DNA of 64,000 bases from an uncultured Aquimarina sp. (GTDB taxonomy: Bacteria; Bacteroidota; Bacteroidia; Flavobacteriales; Flavobacteriaceae), in the NCBI GenBank assembly GCA_947498705.1, contig CANMLW010000001.1, positions 434,001-498,000 on the forward strand, in the 5' to 3' direction. Positions 26,833-36,554 of the stretch are shown here, in pieces. A model generated the notes under the pieces. The model was given only the letters and a program-made list of their open reading frames with translations, did no database searches and was not told the DNA's origin. Positions within the stretch are counted from its first letter, which is position 1. Each line of letters starts with the position of its first letter. The translations under genes and the position numbers were made by a program.

Positions 26833-29487
26833 TTATTTACGTATTACCTTTCCTAAAGGTTCGTTATTTATTAATATCATATATAATCCTTTGGGTAATG
26901 AAGACATATCTATTTTTTGCTGCCCTAAGTCCAATATTGAAAAATCTAGTACTTTCTGACCTCTAAGGTTCACAATACTAATACTATGATCTTCTATAGT
27001 AAGCCCGTTTATATATAAAAATTCTTCAGAAGCAACAACTGGATTAGGGAAATAGGAATGTAAGTCCAAGCTCTCATTTAATACATCTGGGATGGTTTCT
27101 TCTATAATGAATGAATTAGAAATACTACTACATCCACTTTCATTAAAAACCTCAACATAATAATTTCCTTTTTCTTTTGGAGTATATGTAGATTGAGTAG
27201 CATTATCAATTTTCGTTTGATAATTATACCATTGATATGAAGAATAATTTTGAGGAACAGATAAACTATTATCTTTTTCATCAATTACTAGTATAGGTTC
27301 TTCTGGAACTTCTATAACATTTGCTGTTATTTCTGTTCTTGTACCGCTTTTACAATTAGGAACACTAGATTCTATATAATAGGTTGTTGAATTGATTAGG
27401 TTTGGTGTTGTAAAGGATGTTCCTTTATGAATACTTGTTCCTCCTGTAGGTGTGGTAAACCAATCATACTCACTGCTACCTGCTATGATAAGAGTACCAG
27501 ATTGGCCAATACAGATATTTTGATCAGAAACGGTAGGTAGTTGTGGATTTTCTGTAACCGTAATATTTACAGGAGTTCTGGTATCGGTTGTACAACCATT
27601 TATGATTCCTTCTATATAATAGGTAGTATTAGTAGTAAGTGTAGGTGATTGATAAACAGCACCAGAGGCAATACTTGTTCCTCCTAACGGATCGGTATAC
27701 CACATATAATCACTATTACCAGTTACCTCTAGGATTGCAGATGAGCCAACACAAATGATTTGATCGTTTATAACCGGTTGATTAGGTGTTGTAATGGCTA
27801 TAAAGTTTGCTTTTTCTCGTTTGTTATTACCAGAATTATTTGTGGTAACTAGCGATACAGTATATGTTCCGCTTCTATCATAGGTATGTGTCGGGTTTTC
27901 TTCTGTAGAAGTTTGACCATCTCCAAAATCCCACAAATAAGAATTTACAATGTTTGTTGATCTGTTTTCGAATATTACTTGTAAGCAATTTTGGGTAGCT
28001 GTAAAATCTGATAAAGGTGGCATTGAATTATCTCCAGGATTGTAATTCCCTGATATAGAGTAATTACCTAAGGATGAGTAATCAGAGTATCCTGTAGTCA
28101 AATTACCCTCACCCACGCCATCGATTTCTATATAGTAAACACCTTCTGTTAAGTTTTGTGCAATAGAAGCACTAAGTCCGTTTGGATCAGAAAAAGCAAC
28201 TTCTTCGCCCAATTCGTTTAAAATCCTAGCCTGAATATTTAAATTTGGATAATCTGGATCTGGTCGAAAAGAAAAAGAGACATCACCAGTTTCTACAGCA
28301 AAAGAAAAAATATCCTTATCATTTCTTGTAGAAATAAGTCCAAAGTTTTGATCTGCACTTACATTTCCAGAATTAGATACTTGTATAGGAGTTGCTTCAT
28401 TAATTGTGTTACCATGATCATCTTCTTGATAACCAACACCATTTCGGTCATTGGTTATTATCGCGATATCGTCCTGATTATTATTAGCATTTGGATATTC
28501 TCCAACACTCCAATGTCCTAGCGTTGTATTGGCACTCCATCCCATGATAGGACTCCATTGCCCATGCCCGGCATAATAGGTTTCGCCTGGTCTACCATCA
28601 TGCCCCAAGCCAAGTGCATGACCTACCTCATGAGATCCTGTTTCTCCTGCAGATCGGGTACCTAAATTATATACCCAACAAGGCTCTTCTGTATGATTCC
28701 AGGAAAAAGAGTTAAGATAGGCAACTCCACCTGCACCGGGAGAAGCGTCTTTGGTCGTTGTAAAAATACACATGATTCTACGGTTTCTGGGAGCCGCTTC
28801 AAAAATATCTCTACGTGTGGTAACGTTAAGGTTAAAAGGACGAAAATCCTCTGCCATAATTTTCCAAATTTCTGTGATTTTTGCATCCGAAAAATTAGGT
28901 GATTTTGCATCTATAGTCCCAGAATTCACCCAACTGGTATTAGTAACTAGCTCTCCATCAAAATCGATATAAATTACTCCTTCGGCGCCTGGTAAACTTT
29001 CTAATGATACCGGAAGTTTTGATGCAACATTCTTCTGTGCTTTAAGCTTGTTTTCTGGCTCATAGATATCTACTAGTTCATATTCTGTACAAACCAAAGT
29101 ATTGATATCTACTTCTTGTAAAAATACTGCATCATTATCTTTAGAAAATACAGTAAAAGCTTTTTTGGAATCATACAAAATAATACGTCCATCTAATTTT
29201 TTATTAGTTTTGACAAAAGAAAAAGTAGATCTTTTTTCATTATTTACTCCACCACTAATAACAAGACTATTAGAAGACTTTTTTATTGTATTTGTGATAA
29301 AACTGTAGGATTGATTATTAGAAAGTTTAACCTTAGCAGGTTTACTTTTTTTTGGATGCATGATCTTATTAATAAAATTCTCCTGATTTTTTGCGATCAA
29401 TACAGGTGATTTTAATTGTGCCTGCGTGCTGTAACTTAATATAATAGCAATTGCTAGGGTAAGAATCTGAGGTAATTTTGTTTTCAT
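26833..29487 (-). CDS. Secreted metzincin zinc metalloprotease with PPC-like, PKD, Ig-like and T9SS sorting domains
   Basis: Signal peptide MKTKLPQILTLAIAIILSYS is followed by a propeptide and a catalytic domain. The extended zinc motif HEVGHALGLGH is at residues 286-296 and the Met-turn SPIMGWS has Met315, the marks of metzincins. A pre-peptidase C-terminal-like domain (GVYYIEIDGVGEGNL), a PKD domain (SYLWDFGDGQTSTEENPTHTY) and Ig-like repeats of the CHU_C-associated type (GNSDYMWYTDPLGGTS and SSEYDWFTTPTGGTS) follow. It ends in a T9SS type A sorting domain (YFPNPVVASEEFLYING, KGLYMILIN). It should be secreted to degrade extracellular protein. It lies near the subtilase trio and may join the same set of exported proteases. 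The catalytic call is strong; substrates are unknown. Confidence 0.9.
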   Translation of the reverse strand: MKTKLPQILTLAIAIILSYSTQAQLKSPVLIAKNQENFINKIMHPKKSKPAKVKLSNNQSYSFITNTIKKSSNSLVISGGVNNEKRSTFSFVKTNKKLDGRIILYDSKKAFTVFSKDNDAVFLQEVDINTLVCTEYELVDIYEPENKLKAQKNVASKLPVSLESLPGAEGVIYIDFDGELVTNTSWVNSGTIDAKSPNFSDAKITEIWKIMAEDFRPFNLNVTTRRDIFEAAPRNRRIMCIFTTTKDASPGAGGVAYLNSFSWNHTEEPCWVYNLGTRSAGETGSHEVGHALGLGHDGRPGETYYAGHGQWSPIMGWSANTTLGHWSVGEYPNANNNQDDIAIITNDRNGVGYQEDDHGNTINEATPIQVSNSGNVSADQNFGLISTRNDKDIFSFAVETGDVSFSFRPDPDYPNLNIQARILNELGEEVAFSDPNGLSASIAQNLTEGVYYIEIDGVGEGNLTTGYSDYSSLGNYSISGNYNPGDNSMPPLSDFTATQNCLQVIFENRSTNIVNSYLWDFGDGQTSTEENPTHTYDRSGTYTVSLVTTNNSGNNKREKANFIAITTPNQPVINDQIICVGSSAILEVTGNSDYMWYTDPLGGTSIASGAVYQSPTLTTNTTYYIEGIINGCTTDTRTPVNITVTENPQLPTVSDQNICIGQSGTLIIAGSSEYDWFTTPTGGTSIHKGTSFTTPNLINSTTYYIESSVPNCKSGTRTEITANVIEVPEEPILVIDEKDNSLSVPQNYSSYQWYNYQTKIDNATQSTYTPKEKGNYYVEVFNESGCSSISNSFIIEETIPDVLNESLDLHSYFPNPVVASEEFLYINGLTIEDHSISIVNLRGQKVLDFSILDLGQQKIDMSSLPKGLYMILINNEPLGKVIRK

Positions 29488-29586
29488 TTGGACGTGACTA
29501 AATCTTAATTAGGGTATGTATACAACTTGATATTACTAATTTTAGTACATATTTGTATGTTATATTTTTTATTTAAAATATAAAAA

Positions 29587-29619
29587 AAGACGTATTTAGA
29601 AGAGACTAAAATACGTCTT
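29587..29619 (-). terminator. Intrinsic terminator after the 95-residue protein gene
   Basis: On the minus strand AAGACGTATTT and AAATACGTCTT form a perfect 11-bp stem with an 11-base loop, followed by a run of T. It lies 85 bases beyond the stop codon of the small gene at 29704-29991. Confidence 0.85.
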
Positions 29620-29703
29620 GTTGATTTCGTGAGCTTTAGCAACTCACTTTAATTATATCTCTTGGCTAAGGAGATATGGGTATTTATAAAAATTAAAAAT
29701 GAA

Positions 29704-29991
29704 TTAAGATATACTAATGATTCTTTTAAGCGGAATTATCATCGAACGTTTTAGAATAACTTCCTTATCAGTTATTCCCCATATCGTAGTTTCAACTTTT
29801 TTGAAACCATTATCATCTACAAAGACAATTCTTACTTTTTGATGTTCTAGATTACCCAAAGAGAGCGCTCTTTGTAACTTTAAAAAACGATCAATTTGAT
29901 CTTTCTTATTCTCTAGGACATCTTTTTTAGGAAATTTTAAAAATTCTATTTGCTCTTTTTGTACCAATTGTACATTCATGTTAGGGGCCAT
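29704..29991 (-). CDS. Small hypothetical protein
   Basis: I do not recognise this 95-residue protein. It has no signal peptide or membrane helix. The first 50 residues are charged and helical (DVLENKKDQIDRFLKLQRAL). The second half looks like a small beta-rich fold (QKVRIVFVDDNGFKKVETTIWG then KEVILKRSMIIPLKRI), reminiscent of compact Sm- or SH3-like barrels, though that is only a visual impression. A second ATG at 29979 (MNVQLVQKEQIEFLK) is an alternative start. It has its own terminator and stands alone. Coding is supported by length, composition and the terminator; function is unknown. Confidence 0.6.
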   Translation of the reverse strand: MAPNMNVQLVQKEQIEFLKFPKKDVLENKKDQIDRFLKLQRALSLGNLEHQKVRIVFVDDNGFKKVETTIWGITDKEVILKRSMIIPLKRIISIS

Positions 29992-30315
29992 AAATATGAG
30001 GTTAGGTTAATTAATTGATCAAATTACTTGAACTTAGATATTATAAATATAATGTATTTTGTCTTAATTTTGTGCGTTTTGTCTATATTTTTTACAGAAA
30101 AGATATTAACAATGTAGGAAATTAACTGTTGATTAATTACTCTATTGTTTAAATTTAATTGAGGTGTTTTTTCCCTGAAGAGAATAGATTAAATATTAAA
30201 CTAGATATGATTTCTTTAAAAGTTATTGACTATAATATGTTTACAAAAAACCTTCAATAGGTTTCCATAACAGTCTATGTTTGCTTAAATTTCGACTTTT
30301 TAAATTCGATTACTT
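29992..30315. other. 324-base divergent intergenic region before uvrD
   Basis: A perfect TAATTTTG -7 box at 30065-30072 faces uvrD, but no TTG lies 17-23 bases upstream and the leader would be about 240 bases, so I do not call it a promoter. The only short ORF here encodes 17 residues and is not supported. No RNA fold stands out. Confidence 0.4.
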
Positions 30316-32643
30316 TTGGAAGAATATATTGCAGAGTTAAATGATGCACAACGGGCTCCGGTACTTCAAATAGATGGACCTATGATTGTGATTGCTGGTG
30401 CCGGTTCGGGAAAAACCAGAGTGCTTACATATCGTATAGCATATCTGATGCATAAGGGGATAGATTCTTTTAATATACTGTCTTTAACATTTACGAATAA
30501 GGCAGCTCGTGAGATGAAAAAAAGGATCGCTGATATTGTGGGTTCATCTGAAGCAAAAAATTTATGGATGGGTACATTTCATTCTATCTTTGCAAAGATT
30601 CTTAGGTTTGAAGCTGATAAGTTAGGATACCCTTCTAATTTTACAATATATGATACACAGGATTCACAGCGATTAATTGCCTCTATCATTAAAGAAATGG
30701 GGCTTGATAAGGATATCTATAAGTACAAACAAGTGTATTCTCGTATTTCATCTTACAAGAATAGTCTGATTACGGTAAAGGCATATTTTCAAAATTCTGA
30801 ACTTGTAGAAGCAGATGCGATGGCAAAACGGCCACGTATGGGAGAGATTTATGAACATTATGTGGATCGATGTTTTAAAGCAGGAGCAATGGATTTTGAT
30901 GACCTCTTACTAAAAACAAATGAGTTATTAAATCGTTTTCCAGAGGTTTTAGCCAAATATCAAAATAGATTTAAATATATATTGGTAGATGAGTATCAAG
31001 ATACAAACCATTCACAGTACTTGATTGTAAGAGCGTTGTCTGATAAATTTCAAAATATTTGTGTGGTGGGAGATGATGCGCAAAGTATTTATGCTTTTCG
31101 AGGGGCAAATATCAATAATATTTTAAATTTCCAGAAAGATTATGATAACGTACAACAATATCGATTAGAGCAAAATTACAGATCATCAAAAAATATCGTT
31201 GAAGCTGCAAACTCTATCATAGATAAAAACAAGACGAAGCTGGATAAAGTCGTTTGGACGGCCAATGATGATGGACCAAAAATAATGGTCAACCGATTAA
31301 TTACTGATGCCGATGAAGGTAGATATGTTGCCAGTTCGATTTTTGAGAATCAAATGCAGCATCAATTGGATAATGGAAATTTTGCTGTTTTATATAGAAC
31401 CAATGCACAATCACGTGCGATAGAAGATGCGCTACGAAAACGTGATATTAAGTACAGAATTTATGGAGGATTGTCCTTTTATCAAAGAAAGGAAATAAAA
31501 GATGTATTGGCTTATTTGCGACTTATTGTAAATCCTAAAGATGAGGAAGCTTTAAAACGTGTCATTAACTATCCTGCAAGAGGAATTGGAGCGACTACTG
31601 TTGATAAATTAATGGTTGCAGCGAATCATTATGATCGTTCTGTTTTCGAAGTTATAGAAAATCTGGATCGTATTAACTTAAAAATTAATGGTGGTACCAA
31701 AACCAGATTAGAAAACTTTATCACTATGATTAAGAGTTTTCAAATTACTAATGATACGTCTGATGCATTTGTTTTGACAGAAATGGTTGCTAAAAAGACT
31801 GGATTACTTCAGGAACTTAAAAAAGATGGTACCCCCGAAGGAATAGCAAGAATAGAAAATATAGAAGAACTCTTAAACGGTATCAGAGACTTTGTTGAAG
31901 GACAAAAAGAGTTGGCCGATACCAGAGGGTCACTAGCAGAGTTTTTAGAGGATGTTGCACTGGCTACAGATCTTGATCAGGATACAGGAGATGATGATAG
32001 AGTTGCTTTAATGACGATTCACCTGGCAAAAGGGTTAGAATTTCCATATGTGTATATCGTGGGTATGGAAGAAGATCTTTTCCCTTCAGGAATGAGTATG
32101 AATACTAGAAGTGAACTTGAAGAAGAACGACGTTTGTTCTATGTAGCACTTACACGTGCAGAAAAACAAGCTTACCTTACTTATACACAATCTCGTTACA
32201 GATGGGGTAAACTTGTAGATGCCGAACCTAGTAGATTTATAGAAGAAATTGATGAGAAGTATATAGAATACATAACTCCAATAGAAAGTTATCGATTTAA
32301 ACCCCTGATCGATTCTGATATATTTGGTGAGGTTGATAAGAGTAAACTTAGACTTAAAAAGCCAATATCTGGATCACCACCATTGGCTCATAAGCCTACA
32401 GAAGAGCAATTACAAAAACTTAGAAAATTAAGGCCAATCACTAATGGGTCTGAAAATCAAAGTAGTAGTAGCCTTTCTGAAGGAGATCTTAGCCCAGGGA
32501 CAATGGTAGAACATATGAGATTTGGAATAGGAAAAGTACTCAGAATAGAAGGAGTAGGGCAGGACAAAAAAGCCGAAATTAATTTTGATAAAGGAGGAAT
32601 TAAAAAATTATTACTTCGGTTTGCAAAACTAAAAATAGTATAG
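30316..32643 (+). CDS. ATP-dependent DNA helicase, UvrD/PcrA family (SF1A)
   Basis: A 775-residue superfamily 1A helicase with all core motifs: Q-motif region LNDAQRAPV, Walker A AGAGSGKTRVLTYR, LTFTNKAAREMK (Ia), DEYQDTN (II), GDDAQSIYAFRGA (III), YRLEQNYRSS (IV), LMTIHLAKGLEFPYV (V) and YVALTRAEKQAYL (VI). It unwinds DNA 3'-5' in nucleotide excision and mismatch repair and in clearing the replication fork. A Tudor-like C-terminal end (LSPGTMVEHMRFGIGKV) is the RNA-polymerase-binding module of PcrA/UvrD. The start is TTG at 30316: an in-frame stop at 30301 rules out anything longer, and no ATG is near. The following gene is 18 bases away and probably cotranscribed. Confidence 0.92.
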   Translation: MEEYIAELNDAQRAPVLQIDGPMIVIAGAGSGKTRVLTYRIAYLMHKGIDSFNILSLTFTNKAAREMKKRIADIVGSSEAKNLWMGTFHSIFAKILRFEADKLGYPSNFTIYDTQDSQRLIASIIKEMGLDKDIYKYKQVYSRISSYKNSLITVKAYFQNSELVEADAMAKRPRMGEIYEHYVDRCFKAGAMDFDDLLLKTNELLNRFPEVLAKYQNRFKYILVDEYQDTNHSQYLIVRALSDKFQNICVVGDDAQSIYAFRGANINNILNFQKDYDNVQQYRLEQNYRSSKNIVEAANSIIDKNKTKLDKVVWTANDDGPKIMVNRLITDADEGRYVASSIFENQMQHQLDNGNFAVLYRTNAQSRAIEDALRKRDIKYRIYGGLSFYQRKEIKDVLAYLRLIVNPKDEEALKRVINYPARGIGATTVDKLMVAANHYDRSVFEVIENLDRINLKINGGTKTRLENFITMIKSFQITNDTSDAFVLTEMVAKKTGLLQELKKDGTPEGIARIENIEELLNGIRDFVEGQKELADTRGSLAEFLEDVALATDLDQDTGDDDRVALMTIHLAKGLEFPYVYIVGMEEDLFPSGMSMNTRSELEEERRLFYVALTRAEKQAYLTYTQSRYRWGKLVDAEPSRFIEEIDEKYIEYITPIESYRFKPLIDSDIFGEVDKSKLRLKKPISGSPPLAHKPTEEQLQKLRKLRPITNGSENQSSSSLSEGDLSPGTMVEHMRFGIGKVLRIEGVGQDKKAEINFDKGGIKKLLLRFAKLKIV

Positions 32644-32661
32644 TATCCATAATATTTGAAC

Positions 32662-33282
32662 ATGGCCGAGTTTATAAAACTGTATGATAATAATCCAGAT
32701 CCCAGAAAAGTACAACAAATCGTAGATTGTTTAAAAAGAGGAGGGGTGATTATCTATCCAACAGATACTGTATATGGATTAGGTTGTGATATTACTAATA
32801 ATAGAGCTTTAGAGCGCATAGCAAAAATAAAAGGAGTAAAATTGGCCAAAGCTAATTTCTCGTTTATATGTAGAGATCTTAGTAATCTTTCTGATTATGT
32901 AAAACAAATAGATACAACCACTTTTAAACTATTAAAGAGAACGTTACCAGGAGCTTATACTTATATTTTACCAGGTAATAATAATCTTCCTACCGTTTTT
33001 AAAAAAAAGAAAACAGTTGGTATTCGTGTTCCTGATAATGCGATTTGTATGGAAATAGTAGAAGGCCTAGGTAACCCCATTGTATCTAGTTCTATTCATG
33101 ATGAAGATGAAGTTATAGAGTATACCACAGACCCCGAATTAATCCTCGAGAAATGGGATAATTTGGTAGATATTGTAGTTGATGGTGGATATGGAGGTAA
33201 TATTCCTTCGACTATCATTGATCTTACCAATGGAGAACCAGTATTACTAAGAGAGGGAAAAGGTCCTATAGATATTATTTAG
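32662..33282 (+). CDS. Threonylcarbamoyl-AMP synthase family protein (Sua5/YciO/YrdC)
   Basis: The ATG at 32662 (MAEFIKLYDNNPD) is preferred over the upstream TTG at 32656. The 206-residue protein has the YrdC-fold motifs GGVIIYPTDTVYGLGCD at the N-terminus and TVGIRVPDN and PIVSSSIH later. The family makes threonylcarbamoyl-AMP from threonine, bicarbonate and ATP for t6A modification of tRNA at position 37. The length and lack of a C-terminal Sua5 domain place it nearer YciO/YrdC, and YciO's own activity is less certain. It is the second gene after the UvrD helicase, and a bidirectional terminator follows. Confidence 0.85.
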   Translation: MAEFIKLYDNNPDPRKVQQIVDCLKRGGVIIYPTDTVYGLGCDITNNRALERIAKIKGVKLAKANFSFICRDLSNLSDYVKQIDTTTFKLLKRTLPGAYTYILPGNNNLPTVFKKKKTVGIRVPDNAICMEIVEGLGNPIVSSSIHDEDEVIEYTTDPELILEKWDNLVDIVVDGGYGGNIPSTIIDLTNGEPVLLREGKGPIDII

Positions 33283-33302
33283 AATTTAAGAATTAATAAA
33301 AA

Positions 33303-33341
33303 AATAACCCCTGAGAATTTATTCTTAGGGATTATTTTTTT
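33303..33341. terminator. Bidirectional terminator
   Basis: Arms at 33303-33318 and 33321-33336 pair around CCCCT/AGGG with two mismatched positions, and T-runs follow on both strands. It lies between the converging Sua5-family and OmpA/TSP3 genes. Confidence 0.8.
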
Positions 33342-33360
33342 ATTAATTATCTGTATATTA

Positions 33361-35451
33361 TTACTTTACAAGATTAATTTCTACGCGTCTGTTTTGAGCT
33401 CTTCCTGCTCTGGTTTTATTAGAGGTAATAGGTCTGTCTTCTCCATATCCAATAGCAGATAACCTAAATTGGTCAATACCGTTTTGAACTAGGTAATTTT
33501 TAACAGCGTTGGCTCTTGAGTCAGATAACCTTTGATTAAGACTATTACTACCAGCACTATCTGTATGACCTTCTACGGTGAATTTTGCTGTTGGATATTC
33601 ATTAAGAATACTAACTATGCTATTCAGTACTTCATTTGATTCAGATTTAATAGAAGATTTTCCAGAATCAAAAAGAATTGTTTTTGCATATTCATTTAGA
33701 GTCTTCTGAACCTCTTCTGTAACTTCTGGTTCTTCTGGGCATCCATTGTTAGCAACCGTTCCTGCTTCATTAGGACAATTATCATCTTTATCCAATACTC
33801 CATCACCATCGGTATCTGGCCAAGGGCAACCATTATTACCTATTTCTCCAGCTTCATTTGGACATTGATCATCTTTATCTAAAATCGTATCACCATCGGT
33901 ATCAGGCCATGGGCAACCATTGTTTTCGACTTCTCCTGCTTCATCAACACATTGATCGTCTTTGTCTAGAACTGTATCACCATCGGTATCTGGCCATGGG
34001 CAACCATAGTTTTCTTCTGGCCCTTTTGTATCGGGGCACTCATCAACTTTGTCCAAAACACCATCTCCATCTTTGTCTTTGGGTCTTGATTGATATACTG
34101 GTACTTTAAGCCCTACATAGGCATCTGCTGCTTTGGATTCATCACTAACTAATACTGATATTATAGATCCTGATCCAACATATAAAGGTCCAACTCTTAG
34201 CCCAGCACCCCATTGAAAACCACTATACTGCACAATACTTAAAGGAGAGTAAAAACTAAACCATTTACTTTCAAACCTTGGTGTTAAGGAAACCACATTG
34301 GCTATACTACTGGTATTTACTTTTGTTTTTGATGTAAGGGCGATATCTGTATTTAGGTTAACATAAAATAGCTGATTAATATTCCAATCTGCATTTAGGT
34401 GTAATGCAGTTGGCAAAACAGCTTTGCTAGTTCCATCGGTAGCTATGGTAGTATAGAAATTACTAATATCATCAAGGTCTTCAATGCTTTCAAAACTATT
34501 TTCGTTTATTACATTATCAAAATTATAACGTTCCTCTACACCATCATCATAAGATATTGATCCGATATCTGTTAATGACAATCCAAATTTTAATTTATAT
34601 TTATTGACATCTTTTAAATCATATGTTTCTCCTTTGCTATCGGTAAATTTATATTCTTCATGCTTAGGTCTCCATTCATACGTAAATCCTAAGTCAGCTC
34701 CAAAACCAGAAGCTCCTTTTACTAATTCCAGATTATCTTGATCTTCTTCGAGATTTTCACTGTATCCATAGGCAACTTCACCAGTGGTTGTAACAATTCC
34801 ATTACCCGTAAATAAATTATTTGGACTAAAATCAATAGATAAATTTTCTCCTTGGGCATAGGCATTTCCAAGACCTTGTAAGTATTTGATGCTAATACCT
34901 CCTTTTAGGAAATGTTGATCTTTGTTCATTAATACACGTCCATACGATACACCAAATTCTGCCCAACCATGAACATTAATTGCAGCGTCACCTTCATTTA
35001 TAGAAAAACTACCGTTAACGCTTAGATCATCTTCGAAGAGTCTTTCTATTGATTCTCCGTTGATATCATTTACAGCATAAAATGCCCTGGCACGAGTAAA
35101 AATAGCAATAGCATTTTTACTGTTAATATTAAACATAAATGATGGTCCGAAGATATCTAAGTTACCTACAATATTGTTTTTTTCTAAAGCAAACGTTTTT
35201 GCATCGTCTTCAAAATCGTAATCACTTTTAATAGCATCACCAAATTTAGCGGCATAATAATCATTGGTAACAAAAGCACTGACACCTACTAGATTAATAT
35301 CAGATTTAAATCTTGAATCAACAATATTTGCGGGATTACTTATAACGCTATGAACACCACTATAGTTATCGGTTAAAAATCCAATATAGGATTGAGCTTG
35401 TGCAGATAAAACACCTACTAACAGAAGTAATAAGGTTAAGTTTTTTTTCAT
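33361..35451 (-). CDS. DUF5723-like outer-membrane protein with four TSP3 repeats and OmpA C-terminal domain
   Basis: Signal peptide MKKNLTLLLLLVGVLSAQAQ precedes a beta-rich region of about 430 residues resembling the DUF5723 family (YIGFLTDNYSGVHSVISNPA), likely an outer-membrane barrel. Residues about 461-576 hold four calcium-binding thrombospondin type-3 repeats of 29 residues each (DGDTVLDKDDQC pattern). The OmpA-like domain (about 580-696) has TVEGHTDSAGS and NRRVEINLV and would bind peptidoglycan. The protein therefore tethers the outer membrane to the cell wall through a calcium-stabilised rod. A second OmpA-type lipoprotein gene follows upstream on the same strand; a terminator separates them, so they are probably independent units. 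Confidence 0.85.
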   Translation of the reverse strand: MKKNLTLLLLLVGVLSAQAQSYIGFLTDNYSGVHSVISNPANIVDSRFKSDINLVGVSAFVTNDYYAAKFGDAIKSDYDFEDDAKTFALEKNNIVGNLDIFGPSFMFNINSKNAIAIFTRARAFYAVNDINGESIERLFEDDLSVNGSFSINEGDAAINVHGWAEFGVSYGRVLMNKDQHFLKGGISIKYLQGLGNAYAQGENLSIDFSPNNLFTGNGIVTTTGEVAYGYSENLEEDQDNLELVKGASGFGADLGFTYEWRPKHEEYKFTDSKGETYDLKDVNKYKLKFGLSLTDIGSISYDDGVEERYNFDNVINENSFESIEDLDDISNFYTTIATDGTSKAVLPTALHLNADWNINQLFYVNLNTDIALTSKTKVNTSSIANVVSLTPRFESKWFSFYSPLSIVQYSGFQWGAGLRVGPLYVGSGSIISVLVSDESKAADAYVGLKVPVYQSRPKDKDGDGVLDKVDECPDTKGPEENYGCPWPDTDGDTVLDKDDQCVDEAGEVENNGCPWPDTDGDTILDKDDQCPNEAGEIGNNGCPWPDTDGDGVLDKDDNCPNEAGTVANNGCPEEPEVTEEVQKTLNEYAKTILFDSGKSSIKSESNEVLNSIVSILNEYPTAKFTVEGHTDSAGSNSLNQRLSDSRANAVKNYLVQNGIDQFRLSAIGYGEDRPITSNKTRAGRAQNRRVEINLVK
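33724..34071 (-). repeat. Four 87-bp TSP3 coding repeats
   Basis: Four tandem units of 29 codons encode Asp-rich calcium loops of the form DGDxxLDKxDxC and GCPWPDT. The two middle units are the most alike in DNA. Such tracts are prone to copy-number change. Confidence 0.85.
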
Positions 35452-35530
35452 TTTTTTTATTTAGGGTTTTATAGAGAAGTAAATATAATAGTTTATTTTA
35501 AGTTTTTTTTATGATTTAGTAAAAGGAATA

Positions 35531-35562
35531 AAAAAAAGATCGCTTTTGAGCGATCTTTTTTT
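35531..35562 (-). terminator. Intrinsic terminator after OmpA lipoprotein gene
   Basis: Arms AAAAAAAGATCGCT and AGCGATCTTTTTTT form a perfect 14-bp stem with a TTTG loop. It lies 24 bases past the stop of the gene at 35586-36452. Confidence 0.88.
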
Positions 35563-35585
35563 ACTATTTATTTTGAGAAATGTGT

Positions 35586-36452
35586 TTAATTTCCTCCTTG
35601 AGTGGCTTTTTTCATACCATCCTCGATCATGTTATAGAATTGATCTAATTTTGGTAAAACCACAATTCTAGTCCTTCTGTTCTTAGCGCGATTTGCAGAG
35701 GTACTATTGTCAGAAACAGGTATATAATAACTTCTTCCAGCTGCTGTCATGCGCTTAGGATCTACTTTAAAATCTTTTTGTAATACTCTTACAACAGAAG
35801 TAGCACGTTTTACACTTAGATCCCAGTTATCCAATAGTACCTTATTTTTGATAGGAACATTATCTGTATGTCCTTCTACCAAAAATTCGATATCTGGTTT
35901 GTCATTAACTACTTTTGCAACTTTACCAAGTACCTCTCTTGCGCGAGGAGAAACATTATAGCTTCCACTCTTGAAAAGTAATTTGTCAGAAATAGATACA
36001 TAAACAACTCCTTTTTCTACATTTATCTCGATATCTTCATCGGCTAGATTACCCAATGCTCCTTTAAGACTTGTTACCAAAGCAAGTGTAACAGAATCTT
36101 TTTTGGTGATAGCATCTTGCATCGTTCTTATTTGCATATCTTTCTCTTTAATGCTTTCCAAAGATTTTTCTAAGTTTTCGGCTTCTTTGGCAGAAAGTGT
36201 AGCTAAATTACCTACGTTATTTAATAGAGCAGAATTTTGATTTTTTAAATTGGATACCTGGTCTTGTAATACTTTTAGTTGTGAACTAGCGCTAGCTTTT
36301 TCTTCTAGACAGCTATTTAGCTTAACCGTAGCAGTGTTTAATAAATCTTCAGTTTCTTTTTTCTTGGCTTCTAGCTCGGCATATTTCTTTTGTGAAACAC
36401 ACGAAGAGAATAAAATTGCTAGAGAAGCCCCAATAATCATTACTTTTTTCAT
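35586..36452 (-). CDS. OmpA-family peptidoglycan-binding lipoprotein with coiled coil
   Basis: The N-terminus MKKVMIIGASLAILFSSC ends in a lipobox with Cys18 as the acylation site. Residues about 22-115 are rich in Lys, Glu and Leu heptads and should form a long coiled coil (AELEAKKKETEDLLNTA, LKVLQDQVSNLKNQNSALL). The C-terminal OmpA/MotB domain (about 145-275) has FLVEGHTDNVPIKN and ANRAKNRRTRIVVLP, with the Asp and Arg that hold the diaminopimelate of peptidoglycan. It links the outer membrane to the cell wall. A minus-strand -7 box (TAATTTTG, 36502 down to 36495) lies about 43 bases before the ATG, but no -33 box is at the expected distance. Confidence 0.88.
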   Translation of the reverse strand: MKKVMIIGASLAILFSSCVSQKKYAELEAKKKETEDLLNTATVKLNSCLEEKASASSQLKVLQDQVSNLKNQNSALLNNVGNLATLSAKEAENLEKSLESIKEKDMQIRTMQDAITKKDSVTLALVTSLKGALGNLADEDIEINVEKGVVYVSISDKLLFKSGSYNVSPRAREVLGKVAKVVNDKPDIEFLVEGHTDNVPIKNKVLLDNWDLSVKRATSVVRVLQKDFKVDPKRMTAAGRSYYIPVSDNSTSANRAKNRRTRIVVLPKLDQFYNMIEDGMKKATQGGN

Positions 36453-36554
36453 CAGAAAATTTGTTTAGTCTTTTGTTCTTGTGGTTATATAACTCAAAAT
36501 TATTAAAAATGTGACGTTTTGTAAGGTCATTAACAATAATTTATTATATCCTTT

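Noticed and set aside
29704..30315. TAATTTTG at 30065 as the uvrD promoter
   Set aside because: It has no -33 partner and the leader would be about 240 bases; a single 8-base match in AT-rich DNA is expected by chance.
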